NCBI GenBank assembly: GCA_023101725.1
Contig: JALJCO010012924.1
Span: forward strand, 186,001 to 250,000
DNA length: 64,000 nucleotides
Reading direction: 5' to 3'
Origin: Atherinomorus stipes
Lineage: Eukaryota; Chordata; Actinopteri; Atheriniformes; Atherinidae
In this document: one piece after another, positions 11,420 to 23,520 of the stretch
Numbering within the stretch: the first letter of the stretch is position 1
How the letters are laid out: each line of letters opens with the position of its first letter
The notes under the pieces: generated by a model
The model's database searches: none
What the model was told of the DNA's origin: nothing
The model's input: the letters and a program-made list of their open reading frames with translations, nothing else
Translations under genes and position numbers: made by a program

Positions 11420-12840
11420 GAAACATGGACACTGGATCAGGCAACTTGCATCATGTTTGGCAGGAAAACCAAACAAACTGGTGATTATGCTGCCACTGGA
11501 CTAGAGCAGTGGAGGCGTTCTCTGGAGTGATAAATCGCGCTTCTCCATCTGGCAGTCTGAGGGAGGAGTCTGGGTTTGGCAGCTGCCAGAACAACGGTAC
11601 TTGTCTGACTGCATTGTACCAAGTGTAAAGTTTGGTGGATGAGGGATTATGGTGTGGGGTTGTTTTTCAGGAGCTGGGCTTGGCCCATTAGTTCCAGTGA
11701 AAGGAACTCTGAATGTTTCAGCATCTCAAGACATTTTGAACGATTTCATGCTCCCAACTTTGTGGGAACAGTTTGGAGCTGGCCCCTTCCTCTTCCAACA
11801 TGACTGTGCACCAGCGCACAAAGCAGGTCCATAAAGACCTGGATGCAGAATCTGGTGTGGAGGAACTGGACTTGCCTGCACAGAGTCCTGACCTCAACCC
11901 GATAGAACACCTTTGGGATAAATTAGAGCGGAGACTGAGAGCCAGGCCTTCTTGTCCAATATCAGTGTGTGACCTCACAAATGCGCTTCTGGAAGAATGG
12001 TCAAAAATTCCCATAAACACTCCTAAACCTTGCGGACAGTCTTCCCAGAAGAGTTGAAGCTGTTCTAGCTGCAAAGGGTGGACCAACATCATACTGAACC
12101 CTTTGGATTAGGAATGGGATGTCACTTAAAGGATAAGTTTCTTTTTTTTCAACCTGGACCTTAATTCTAGGAGTTTATACATGCATTTACTCACCGGTAA
12201 AGTTTCTGCATCACTTTGAGTCCATCGGAAGATATTACGCTGAGTCGCCCTTCAGTAATCGTCCTGTATCATAGCGGAGACTGGGCAGCCACTATATAAG
12301 ACGTTATCTGCAGCAAAACTCCTTCATTTCATCAATGCTTTAAGTAGAATGAACGAACGAACGAGTACTATTGTCCTGTGAGTTCAGAGTTTCGCAAATT
12401 GTGTTTTTGTTGTCTGGGTAGCGAGCTGCTCTTCCCAGCTGTACTACGGAAGCGCTCATCATGAACGTGCGGCCCCGAAAAGTGTAAAGTACATCCTGAT
12501 AACTAACAGAAAGCTAAATCGGAACTCACAGGACAATAGTACTCGTTCGTTTGTTCATTCTACTTAAAGTATTGGCAAAAATCAAGGAGTTTTGCTGCAG
12601 ATAATGTCTTATATAGTGGCTGCACCGTAGCTCCCATTTTACTGGAGGAACACCGAAGGCCGACTCAGCGTAATATCTTCCGAAGGACTGCAAGTGAAGC
12701 AGAAACTTTACCGGTGAGTAAATGCACATATATACTCCTAGGAATAAGGTCCAGGTAGAAAAAAAAAGAAACTTATCCTTTAATCACATACTGTATGTGA
12801 GTCAAAGCAGGTGAGCGAATACTTTTGGCAACATAGTGTA
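11420..12840 (+). pseudogene. Tc1-like transposon relic, interrupted
   Basis: The plus strand carries a broken Tc1 transposase. Recognisable pieces are WSDKSRFSIWQSD-like sequence at about 11523-11570, [20 protein letters not shown] from about 11646, [11 protein letters not shown] (second catalytic Asp) at about 11794-11826, and SPDLNPIEHLWDKLE (third acidic residue, Glu) at about 11884-11930, giving the DD34E-type triad. A frameshift lies between 11826 and 11850. The element's 3' tail, with GAATACTTTTGGCAACATAG ending at 12840, comes only after the inserted fold-back element at 12126-12783. The 5' terminus was not found. Confidence 0.85.
12126..12783. mobile_element. Fold-back MITE with TTAA target duplication
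   Basis: The ends are TTAAAGGATAAGTTTC and GAAACTTATCCTTTAA. The inverted arms (about 12126-12385 and 12522-12783) are roughly 260 bp each around a loop of about 135 bp. TTAA at both ends suggests the Kolobok or piggyBac superfamily. There is no coding capacity. It sits inside the 3' tail of a Tc1 element. A solo right end of the same family is at about 19977-20164. Confidence 0.85.
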
Positions 12841-14559
12841 AATAGATATAACAACAAGGATCTAGTATTAAACCAAGAGCATATATACTGGAGTGGCTAA
12901 TTAGGTGATGCAGGTGAGAGATGGACAGGTGGTGACAGTAATCCAAGATGAAGATAACTGAGGGCATCTAAGGGCATTGAAACAAGGATGATTAACTCAA
13001 ATCTACTGGAAATGTGCAAAGCAAAGAGAATCTAAGTATTTACACTTGATTTTCTGTCAAAGTGCTTTTTTTGTTTAATCAATAAACATAAAAGTCCCTT
13101 ACATAAGTTGAATTTCCCTGTTTACCCAGGTAAGTAGAATATTTTATGACTCAGTGGCAGATGATGCTCTAACAGGCCGCTCCTGGTGTCTGAGAGGGAG
13201 GAAGGCTTGTCGGAAGCTGTGGGAGGACAGGACGGGTGAGACTGAGGCCCGGAGCCCAAATAGCAAGAGGTGGGAAGCACACAGTGGCAGATCATTCACA
13301 AATAGACACCCACACAGACGCACACTCGCAGGAACCAAAAGACACACATTTACGTAACAAGCTTCCAGCCTCGGGCAAAGTATGTGAGTAAATCCTAATT
13401 CTTTACAAAAATAGATATATCCTTTGAAACGGGCGCCTCTTTCGGACATGACGTAGGGTTTCTGTCGTCATACATTGTGGTATACTGACTATTTTGCTGA
13501 TGTTTAGATGACAAACGCATTACAGGAATTAATTGGCAGTGGTTTAAAGTCATTCTCTGATTCATGCAGATGCGTCTTTGCACTGCATTAAGGGGGTCGG
13601 GTGCTCTGCCTGTAACATGTTTTGATTTTTTTTTTTTTTTTTTGCATATGATATTGTGCATGGAAAATGCTCAATTTATTACATTCCACTTGCTTTTCTT
13701 AAATGCCCAGAACAAAGACTTAAACTCTTTGAAATGAGCCAGCTAGCTCCCAAATGAATCATAAGCTCATATCAGACGATTCAGTAATAATGAATAAAAA
13801 CCAACACAAGACACAGAGTTTCCCAATTATATTTCCTACACTTTTATTTTGCATATACAAACAGTACAAAACATTATTTTGTTAAGTATTAATAAAAGAC
13901 AATGATGAAGGAAGTTTGTTTTTACAAAGCTGCTGCAACAGTATTCTCAGTGACCAAGAATCCTGGGTTATGGTTTATATTCGCCTCACTGTTCCTACTG
14001 TTTTCTCCTGATAAGAGCTATAAATAATTAATAATGGACTGCTACTCATGCTGGCATGAAGAAATACTAAGATTTCTTACTCTTGAAAGACTGAATTATT
14101 TCTTGCATAACAATATGAAAGAGTTTATTCAAATTTGGTACTCAGTTCTGGACTCGCTGGATCTAGTGAGATCCAATGGGATGCATATTGATAAAGTTCC
14201 TGACCAGCCGTGAGGGGTAGCCTTGATTATCTGTCAAGCTGTGTAAAGTTGAGCTGATGTTAGTGCTGCTGCTTGTGTCACTTGTTCTTGTTAATGTTTT
14301 TTTTTTTTTTTAAATGACAGCACCTATGTATTAACGACCCATGACCTCACTTGTGCTATCATCTGCTATGATACCCCTGTAAATAAAGATGTATGATAGA
14401 ATATCTATAAATGGACTGATAGTTTGGCTGTGGCACAGCTCAAACTCAAAACTGTGAACCAGGACTTTGCTTTGTGTCCTGTATGGGACTTACTGCTGTT
14501 TTCATGTTGTTTGTGTGCCTTATTTTTGTTTGCTCTGTGTGACAGTGTGGCGTCCTGTA
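12841..14559. other. Intergenic, no gene seen
   Basis: No coding signal. Several AATAAA strings (near 13890 and 14383) could be read as polyadenylation signals but have no coding exon near them. Confidence 0.45.
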
Positions 14560-14808
14560 ACAACATAGGTTTGGGGGTAAAAGGGGGAATATTTCTGGGG
14601 GGAGGTGAAGGAATTACATCAGCATGGAGGGAAGAACAGATGAGAGAGAGAGGAATAAAAATAGAAAGACAACTCCAACCAGAAGGGGGAAAAATAAAAT
14701 ATAGGCAGAAAAAAAAAAAAAAGAAGAAGAGAAGAAAGGGGGGAGGGGATAGATAAAGGAAAGGGGGGGGGAGCCTTCAAAGAAGGATTTTTTTTTAAAG
14801 AGAGAAAG

Positions 14809-14888
<80 letters not shown>

Positions 14889-14940
14889 AGGGGGAGGAAA
14901 GAAGGAAAAAAAAAAAAAGGAAAGGGGAGGAAGAATCCCA
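14560..14940. repeat. Purine-rich tract with A77
   Basis: Nearly all purine on the plus strand, including an unbroken A run at 14809-14885. The phenylalanine-rich frames on the minus strand are products of this tract, not genes. Confidence 0.9.
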
Positions 14941-14994
14941 ATCAATCCTATCCCCTTCTGTGGCCGACACTATGTCTCAGATTGATCATGTGCC

Positions 14995-15110
14995 CTGGCT
15001 ACTTGGCCACAGGGCTTTTGGCTGACTGGTAAGCATGCATGTCTGGGGTGTCTGGGGTATTGGATCCTGCCTGGGCCCTCACTGTGTACATGCCACATTC
15101 GGTTTGTTTA
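14995..15110 (+). mobile_element. Degraded SINE-like repeat, second copy
   Basis: GGCTGACTGGTAAGCATGCA, then GGTATTGGATCCTGCCTGGG and CCCTC. It parallels the copy at about 640-770 and keeps tRNA-like A and B boxes. Confidence 0.4.
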
Positions 15111-15836
15111 GTTTTTGGTACCAATACTACTTGGTTATGGTAAGGAAAAGGTCAGGGTGGATCGGTACTTTTTTTGGGCTGGCAAGACTGATGTCATCAC
15201 TTTCTTTAATCTTCAAGATTTATGCAGTATAAAGGTATCCAGAGCCAGCCCAAGAATTATGTGACCCCCACACCACCAGGGAGTCCCCCATTGGAATTAT
15301 CCTCCAATATCAGGATAATTACAAAACAACTACTGAAAATATCATTAAATAATAACAAAAAATTGTAACACAGATAAAATCTCAGCCTTATACTATTTTC
15401 ATCATGGTTGAGTGTCAACCAATAACATGTCATGGTTGGTACATGAATTCTTGCCCTGGGCTGCTAACAGTGCATGCACTGCAGCATGGGTGAGAATCTT
15501 TGAGGTTCACTATAACAAGAATTTGAGGTCAAGTTAGCGATATGGTTTTAAAGCAATGCCTCAAGGAAGCTGAGCTCAAATTGATCTAAAGCTGCCTTCC
15601 CTCCACTGTGGCACAGGATAGATCACCTGCCCTCAGTACGTCAACTATAAAGTTGTTCATGAGATTCCTCACCGTGAGATCATAAATGACTTACTCCAGA
15701 AAAGCTAAAGAAACATCAGTTGTTTGTATTACAGTAATCTCTGCACTTCGCTAGTTTCAAAGCTAATTTAATCTTTCAACCCTTGCTGTTATGTTATGAG
15801 TTTGTTTTTGTGCAATTTTTTAAGTGTTATTCGCTG
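15111..15836. other. Intergenic, no gene seen
   Basis: Nothing recognised. Confidence 0.4.
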
Positions 15837-15870
<34 letters not shown>

Positions 15871-15961
15871 CATACATACATACATACATACATACATACA
15901 TACATACATACATACATACATACATACATACATACATACATACATACATACATACATACAT
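15837..15961. repeat. Tetranucleotide microsatellite (GATA)n(CATA)n
   Basis: About 8 GATA units switch to about 23 CATA units without interruption. Confidence 0.97.
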
Positions 15962-16019
15962 CAAACTGATGACTTAAAGGTTGAATATGGAACATATTTA
16001 TTAAAAGCTATATTTAAAA

Positions 16020-16644
16020 AAAAAATAATACCTCCACAGGTCGTTTGGGGGTGTACAGAATGAAAGTACAACATTTCCCAGAAAAATTATATTTAGCCTA
16101 AAAATAATTATAAAATAAATTTTGACGGGTTCGATAATGGCATTTTATTTACGTCTATAAGCCAATACACGCCGCCATTGCAGGTTGCCAAATACGATCT
16201 CTGTGTGGAAACAATATTTCGGTCATAGTCAGGCCTGTGCAGGGAAAAACCGTGGAGATGACGAGTGAAGCAGCTGCTTCAGAGCCCTGGAAATATTGTT
16301 ATCTGTTTCTGAGGAGGAGTGACCTGAGAAGAGCAAAACCTGGAGTAAATTTAGGTGAAGACTTCACTAAATGGACCCACATAAACGTTTTCCACGGAGT
16401 CAAAACACAGAAAAGGCGACTTTCCTCCTGGATCGGTAAGCTAGCTTGTTTGCTAACATGGCTAACGTTAGCTGTCGGTTATAAACTCCTCTGCGTTACT
16501 TGTTGGACATGCTGCAGACTGTTGGTCACTTGCGTATCGGCAGCGAGCCTGGCATCCCAGCGGCTGGAGTTGTTTTTCTGCCATTGCAACTACAACCAAG
16601 ACACACGTGATGTCGCTGTTCTGTCCGTATTCCATATTCAACCT
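16020..16644. mobile_element. Interspersed repeat, uninterrupted copy
   Basis: The stretch with GGGGGTGTACAGAATGAAAG, TTTTGACGGGTTCGATAA and AAGCCAATACACGCCGCCAT recurs at about 50435-50534 plus 51081-51150, where a Tc1-type MITE interrupts it. The 144-codon frame at 16237-16671 lies in this repeat and runs into the next element; I recognise no domain in it. Confidence 0.55.
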
Positions 16645-17020
16645 TTAAAGGTACAGTATGTAAAAAATTGAAGGTCAACGGCAGAAAAATTAAATATATT
16701 ACTCAAAACTGTGTTTCTATTGATGTGTAATCACTTCACTAGAAGAGCTGTTATATGTTTACTTTCTTAGAATGAGTCATTTATATCTACTTGCTGGGGG
16801 TGCACATACATGGTGGCTGCCATTTTGGTGCTGCCATTTTTTTACTACGGTGTCCCTAAATGGACAAAACAATGTGTGTGAAGTAAGAACCCAAGAACCC
16901 CCGCACTGTACATTCACAACAGTGCTAGGAATATGAAGTCATTTAAAAGAAAACATTGTTTCTTTCAAATGCTCATCTTTACCACTAGATGTCAGGAATT
17001 CTTACACACTGTACCTTTAA
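16645..17020. mobile_element. TTAA-flanked MITE, family A, 376 bp
   Basis: The ends are TTAAAGGTACAGTATG and CACTGTACCTTTAA. The body shares long stretches with the copy at 26513-27063, for example CTGGGGGTGCACATACATGG and TACCACTAGATGTCAG. It has no coding capacity. TTAA duplication suggests Kolobok or piggyBac mobilisation. Confidence 0.85.
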
Positions 17021-19725
17021 TGTGTGCTTCTGGTGAGGCTGATGTTTGCTACTGAGCTTTGTAGTGCTCCCCAGAGGGCTGGTACTGAGATGGGGGAGGC
17101 ATCAGTGAGTAAGTCAGTAGATCAATGGTCATTAGGCCAACCTTTCCTGTCTCCTTGTGTTGTCTGTGGGGGGGTCAACTCTTAGGGGCAAAAAGGAGAT
17201 TTTCTGGGTGTAGTTGGCCGCAAATTTAAGAGCCAGTAAGAAACAAAGAGGAATAGACCAGGAAAAAAATGGTAAAAAACTGAAAGGTATCGGATAAACC
17301 CTTCAGAAGCTCACCAGTAAATAAATTTACATCTCACATTCTGACTTTCTCTGAGTCATTCATTCATCTCAGTTTTACCAAACAAAAGAAGAGCATCTTT
17401 ATTACACAGTATTTACGGCCACTTTTATGCTCTTTTAATGATTTCACCCATATCGTCAATATTCTAAAACTTACATCTTCATCACATAAATTATTGATTC
17501 ATTTTTACATTGTCAACAACACTGCTTTCTCTTTTTATTGTTTGAAGAAGACTAAAATAAAGGAGCGGGTTTGAGGTTTTTAGACTGAATTGTGGCAAAT
17601 GAAGTCACCAAACTATCCCTGAATATAGTATGTTTCCTAGACGTCATCAAATGTCCTTACAGACTCCAGGATACAGACGTTTTCTCTGTCTCATTGGAGT
17701 CTTTCATTAATCATGTCCTCTTGTATCGTCTTGGATCAATGCTGCCTCCAGGCTGAGGTTTCCTCCATCTGTACAAGCTGAGATGATGACTGTCTGGCTT
17801 CTATTGTCTGGTTTGTGCTCCAGGTCCATGTAATGCTTGATTCAGTCTGGTCTTTAAAGACTCAGGGAATTACCACATGTGTATTTCCTGTGCACACAAT
17901 GCGATCTTTGATAACAATGCAAATTGGTTATAAGGAAATGAGGATCTGCAGAACCTGGTCAACACAATTTCATAAAATGATTTTTTTTTTTTTTTTTTTT
18001 TTAATAAATCATGATCAACAAAGAGCCAAAAACCCATTCAGGATGTTCATTTAAAAGGAACGACTTCATCTTTCAGTTGTTGAAGTTGTGTTTTTTTTTC
18101 TTCTTACTGTTTGGTTCTCAAACAACAAATGTGTGTTTTTGGAACGAAAGGTTTCAGGTGTAGTTTGTAATCCAAACAGGTCATAAGTCTGTAGGAGGCT
18201 CTGTTAGGCTGGTTTAAGAGAGAAATTCATCCTGACACTGTTTTTCAATTCCCTGTTGTTCCTCAGCTGCTGTAGCAGGCAGGTTGAGGATACCCGCCAG
18301 CTACGGTTCAGTACTTTGGAGGTTAGGCAAAACTAGGTCTTCTTTCTTTTGGCTTTAAAAGCCTCCTCGTTGTTTTCCTTTTATTTTTCTCTTCAAAAAG
18401 CCAAACAAACAAAGCTATTATCTGTAAGCTGAAAAACATCATATTGCTGCTATGAATTATTCTTTAGTGAACTAACTTTTCGCTGAAGGATCTGTGGAGG
18501 TTCACTTTAGCAGGATTACTTTAAGGGGCGTTATTCCACCTTTGAAAACAGTGTGACGACAGCAAGCAAGGACAACACAAACAAACAAAACTGAAAGCAA
18601 ACCCCATCTCAACCCAGTGAAATAAACATCGCACAGCCACAAATGTTCCATGGCCTTTATAAAATTTTTAAAAAAGGAACTTATCATTTTTGATAAATAC
18701 TTTGGCCTACTATTGTAAATTTGCTGTCATTTCAAAGGAATCACGGTTTTATTTCTTCTTTAAGGGTCAGAAAAAATTAGCAAAAAAGAGGAGAGATACA
18801 TTTTCTTCAGATTTTCTTTTAACAGTCTAAAAAAAAGATTAAAAAATAAATAAAAATGAAGTTGTGGGAAATTATAAGGAAAAAAGCCCAATAAGCAAGA
18901 GGATTAGATTTAAAAATATATATATGACGGTACTTTTAGTGTCATCAAGCTGTGGTAATTCAACTCAGTTATTCCATGAAAAAAAAAACTGCTGAAACCT
19001 ACAAATGTTATGCTATTATTCTGGGATAAATGAAGTATGTTTCATTTCATTAAAAAATATATATTAGTTGGTTCTTCATTACTTTGAGTCAAATTTAGAG
19101 CAATTGTGGAAAGCCCAAAGAGTCACTTGTGGCTCTGGAGCACCAGGTTGCAGATCTCTGGTGTATTCCAACCATTAAATGAATTGCACAGCAACTATTA
19201 GCAGACATGTCCGTCAAAGATAAGTTTAGGTTAATCCATCTGTCCCACTTTAGTCCTTCATGCCGGCACCCATATTGTGAGCATCTCAGCTGGGCTGAAT
19301 GAGAAATCTCCAGTAGTCTACAGCCTCTGAGATACTCAGATGAGCCCAAAGGTTGCAGCCAGTGATGCATGTCTAATACTGTTTAAATCAACAGATGTGA
19401 ATATATAAATATGTCTGTTCTGATATTTCACTTGCTTGCTGTCTTTTATCATCAAGCCTCATCTTAAAAAGAGCCAAACCCTCAATACCAGGACTCCAGC
19501 ACTCATGACACTGTTGTGCTGCTGCAAATTATATTTCCAACAGTGGTGGGATTTTTACATTCTGCCTTTGACTTTCTCTGTTTTAACTTCTGTGCCTGCT
19601 TACCATTTACTCTGGGCTTATGATATCTGCTTATTCATGGTTTATTTACGAATATGAGACATGTGCTCTGAATTTTGACACAACCAGCCATACTTTTGTT
19701 AGTTTTGCAGATGTGGATTGGATTT
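17021..19725. other. Intergenic, no gene seen
   Basis: AT-rich with several T and A runs. It could include untranslated sequence of a minus-strand gene, but I found no supporting coding exon. Confidence 0.4.
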
Positions 19726-19978
19726 ACAAAATTATTTATACCTTTCCATTAAAGATGGATAAAAAATCAGCCATCGGTGAAATGAGTCGAAATTGACAAA
19801 AGTAATATTTTTTTTTTTTTTTTAATTCAATGAAAATCATGACATTGGTTTTAAGTTGTGGTTCAAAGGAAATATTAAAAACAAATACACAAAAAATAAA
19901 GCATGCAAACAATCATAATATGGCTCCGAAGCTAAACTTTTGTTGAGCAACATTTTGAGACAATCACTGCAATCAAGA
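19726..19978. mobile_element. Left part of a Tc1-type MITE
   Basis: Matches the left half of the element at 50535-51080 (shared AAAATTATT, GCTCCGAAGCTAAA, TTGTTGAGCAACA, CAATCA) but breaks off at about 19975, where another element begins. Confidence 0.75.
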
Positions 19979-20164
19979 AGTTTTGCTGCAAATATAGCCG
20001 CTGCCCCGTATCTCCCATTTTACCGGACGCGCACCGAAGGGCGACTTAATGTAATTTCTTCTGAAGGACTCAAAGTGATGCAGAAACTTTATAGGTGAGT
20101 AAATGCACGTATATAATCCTAGAAATAAGGTCAAGGTTGGAAAAAAAAGAAACTTATCCTTTAG
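19975..20164. mobile_element. Right end of the fold-back MITE family
   Basis: Matches the right arm of the element at 12126-12783 (AGTTTTGCTGCA, CTCCCATTTTAC, GAAACTTATCCTTTA). Confidence 0.8.
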
Positions 20165-22280
20165 TCTTTTTGTATTTAATAAAATTGGGTTCAGATTTCT
20201 GGGCTTTTCCTCTATTCCTCATGGCCCTAAATGGATCTTCCATGCTTTATGTCCACTGATGGATATCAACATCAAACTTCCATCAGGACAGAAATTATGT
20301 CATGTCCTCTTTCATTTTTTAAACACAGCACATCAGAGCAAAATACAGCACCTCATCTTGAAGAATGAAGGCTAATGTCACGTGGTGCAGCTTTTTTTTT
20401 TTTTGTATCTGAGCGCTCCATTTTCCTGCACCTGCTCTGTTTTCCCTAAATCCGAGGTAAACAAAGGAGTCCTCAGGCCTGCTGTAACAAGAGGTGTCTC
20501 CACTTAGAGGGGGTCCAAGCTGGATGCCTTGTGGGGGCTGGGTGGGTGAGTGAATGAATCGATTGAGGCACACTGCAACTAAGGCATTGAGAGGCAAAAT
20601 GAAAGAACAGAAGAGGGGAAACATCACGCTATCCAGTAAGGAATCCATTAACGCATCAGGCAACACCATATATATCTTAATTTCCATGACATGAGTGGGT
20701 GATTGAGAGTATTAAGTCAGCATCATGTCCTGACAGCGGAGGGGAAAGGTGCAGCTGGTCAATAAGAGAACAGTGTTTGCTTGCTGAACTACACCACTAC
20801 TTATTCAAATACAGACACATTGATTTGAAAACACTACCTACATTGTAAGCTTTGGTCCACGGCAGCTCAGAAACACTAAGACTTGATGGATTACACGTTT
20901 AAAGATGCAGAAAAAGAATCAATATTTCTTGTTTTGTGCTCAATTCCTTTGCTTGTCTTTGGGTTAGGAGAACATCCTGTGCAACAGGAGAGTTGGGTTT
21001 AGTAGCAAATCCCCAGCCCACTTAGCATGAAAAAAGAAAAAAAAAATCATTAGGCTATTAATTGCACCACAAAATCCCTGAAGAACCTGAATGGTTTTGC
21101 ATGAGAGAAGGAGGAAAGGGATGGTGCACGTGGAAGCCTTTCTCTGCTCACGCGTCTCTTCAAGCTGCCCACACATCTAGAAAAAAAAAAAAACAGGAGA
21201 GCACTTTCTGTGGTGCTGCTATCTGTTAGTGATTGCTTGTTTTATGGAAATTCACAATGACTCTAACCTGAGCCTCTTTTACAAGAGCGCTGTGTGCAGA
21301 AATACAGCAGCAAATAAGCAACTAACATTCCAGCTGTAGTTTCAGCTGCTCCAGCCCCCTGTATTTACACTGACAACATGGCAGGAGGCAAAAAGCCAAA
21401 CCAAACCAGGAGCTAAGAAACACATCATTATGGTATTCCTGTCTCATTTTCTGCACAATAGCAAGCAAAATGTTCAGTCGGGAGAATAGTACAGGCTGCA
21501 AAATAAAAAGAACAACGCTTTGTTTCGTTGGGATTGCATCACAGCGGTAAAGTTGGAAGTAAAGTTGGAGGATGAGTTCTGGAAGGAAAATATGACATAT
21601 ATATTCATTTGTCAGGTCATAACTAACATATGATCTGGATCACTTCACTTTCTGCCTTACAGCCAAATCTTTAAGTTTCTTGTTTCTCTCCCTCCAGTCA
21701 TGCTTTTCTTCTCCCTTCCTTCCTCTTTCAGGATCTTTAGCCATGTCTGACCTCAGATGACGTTTTAGTGACTCGGAAGAGGAATTTCAGCTTTGCATTT
21801 GCCATCATGAACTTTGGAGGTTGTTGATTTTGAACTAATAACCATTAATATAAGAGTTGATGTTCAGAATCTCCCTGAAGGCCTAATTTACAAACATTGC
21901 ATGAGGAAAATGCATTTTTCAGGTGACTTTGTGAAGGGCACAGATGGTTCTCAATCCATAAACATGAGGTCATGTGAGGTTTCAGATGGCGCTGCATTGC
22001 GCTGAGGTGTCAGAAAATCAGCAGAGTAACGGTGGGCTTCTTGCTGCAGAGAATCAGAATTGCAGATTGTGATAATTAAAGTGTTGCATAAGGAAAACTT
22101 CCTGGGGATGAACATGCATGTGATCTGTAGGCAACAACTTCTAAGTAGTTTCTGAAGGTTACATGAACCATGAACTTTACAAGATCATTTTTAGCTCCCT
22201 ATGTATGGTGCTCATTGCGTTTTCCATTCAATGCTAACATTTAGTACTAAAGGATAATGTACTTTATGTATACTCATAAA
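20165..22280. other. Intergenic, no gene seen
   Basis: No coding exon recognised. The 122-codon minus-strand frame at 20319-20687 shows no domain. Confidence 0.45.
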
Positions 22281-22282
22281 TT

Positions 22283-23035
22283 CAGCAAGGTGCTGGAAAC
22301 ATTCCAGAGATATTTTGCTCCATATTGACATGATAGCATCACACGGTTGCTGCAGATGTCGACTGCACATCCATGATGAGAATCTCGGTCCACCCAAGGG
22401 GGAAACTCCGCCTAAGAAAAGAGAAGCTCGTTTTTTTGTTGAAAATAGTGAAATCCCCCTTTTCTCCAGGGGGGGGGCTAAAAGGAGGAAAAACCCCCTA
22501 AAAACCCAAAATAAAAAAACCACAACCTAAAAGAAAAAAAAAGGAAAACCGGTTTAAAAAATAATTTGGGTTTTAGTAAATTTTCCTTTTAAAGGGGGGG
22601 GGGGTTTTTTTTTAAACATTTTTATTTTTTTTTTTTTAAAAAAAAAAAAAAGGGGGGCTTAATAAGGGGGCGGAGCTCCCCGCGGGGGCCGTTAACCCCT
22701 TTTCTTAAAAAGTAAGGCGAGGGGGGGGGACCCCCTAAGGGGGGTTTTTTTTCCTCTTTTTGGCACACCCCCCGTTGGGGGGCCCCTTTAAAGAAAATAA
22801 TGGTTCCACCACATCCCAAAGCTGCTCTGTTTTCTGGTGACTGTGGAGGCCGTTGGAGTAGAGAGAGGTGTAGGCAGTTGGAGATGATTAGAGTTTTGCA
22901 ACATATATTCTGCTGGAAATAGTCATCAGAAGATGCTACACTGTGGTCATGAAGGGATGAACATGGTCAGCAACAATACTCAAGTAGGCTATGGTTGTTA
23001 AACCATGCTGTGTTGGTACTCAGGGGCCAAATATG
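22283..23035 (-). pseudogene. Tc1/mariner transposase relic, split
   Basis: Minus-strand Tc1 relic of the family also seen at 4068-4500. AAGGTGCTGGAAACATTCCA to ATGAGAATCTCGGTCCACC (22289-22397) and GGTTCCACCACATCCCAAAG to TACTCAGGGGCCAAA (about 22801-23025) are consecutive parts of the same element. They are separated by about 400 bp of homopolymer-rich sequence. No reading frame survives. Confidence 0.8.
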
Positions 23036-23071
23036 CCAATAAATATGATTCATTCCATTGCAACACTAGTC

Positions 23072-23520
23072 TTAAAGGAATAGTTCACCCTCAGAATGAT
23101 TTAACTTTATTTTCCACTTACCCTGATGGTGAGCAAGACTCTGGACCACTTTTTTAATATGTCAAATGCAGCCGGAGATCAGGACGACTTCTCGTTCCCC
23201 CCCAATGGAGTTCGCCAGGGTCCGACCCAAAAAGGTCCATTAAATTCCACAAAAAATTGTCAATATTCCTCCATACTGCTTGTCCCATGTAATCCAAGTG
23301 TCCTGAGTGGGTAGGGTCCAGAATTTACTTGAAACTACGCCATCTCACCATTCTTGTCCTGTGCTGTTTGAAAGTCATGGATGTGCCATCCACCAAACTA
23401 AAGAGAAAAGAGACCATTCTGCACATAAGGGTAGATGAGCTGATCAGATTACTTTTTCCAAAAAGGTTTTTACTTCTGCAAAACAACCAAAATACTTGTG
23501 TTACAAAATGAGTCATTTGA
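23072..23520. mobile_element. Fish MITE fragment, left end
   Basis: Begins TTAAAGGAATAGTTCACCCT, a common terminus of fish non-autonomous elements, and continues with CACTTACCCTGATGGTGAG. I see no matching right end, so it is truncated. The small frames on both strands here are not genes. Confidence 0.65.

Noticed and set aside
14614..14970. Phenylalanine-rich minus-strand frames
   Set aside because: They are the translation of the A run and purine tract.
15789..15995. Minus-strand frame with MYVC repeats
   Set aside because: Translation of the CATA/GATA microsatellite.
16237..16671. 144-codon frame as a gene
   Set aside because: It lies within an interspersed repeat and runs into a MITE terminus, with no recognisable domain.
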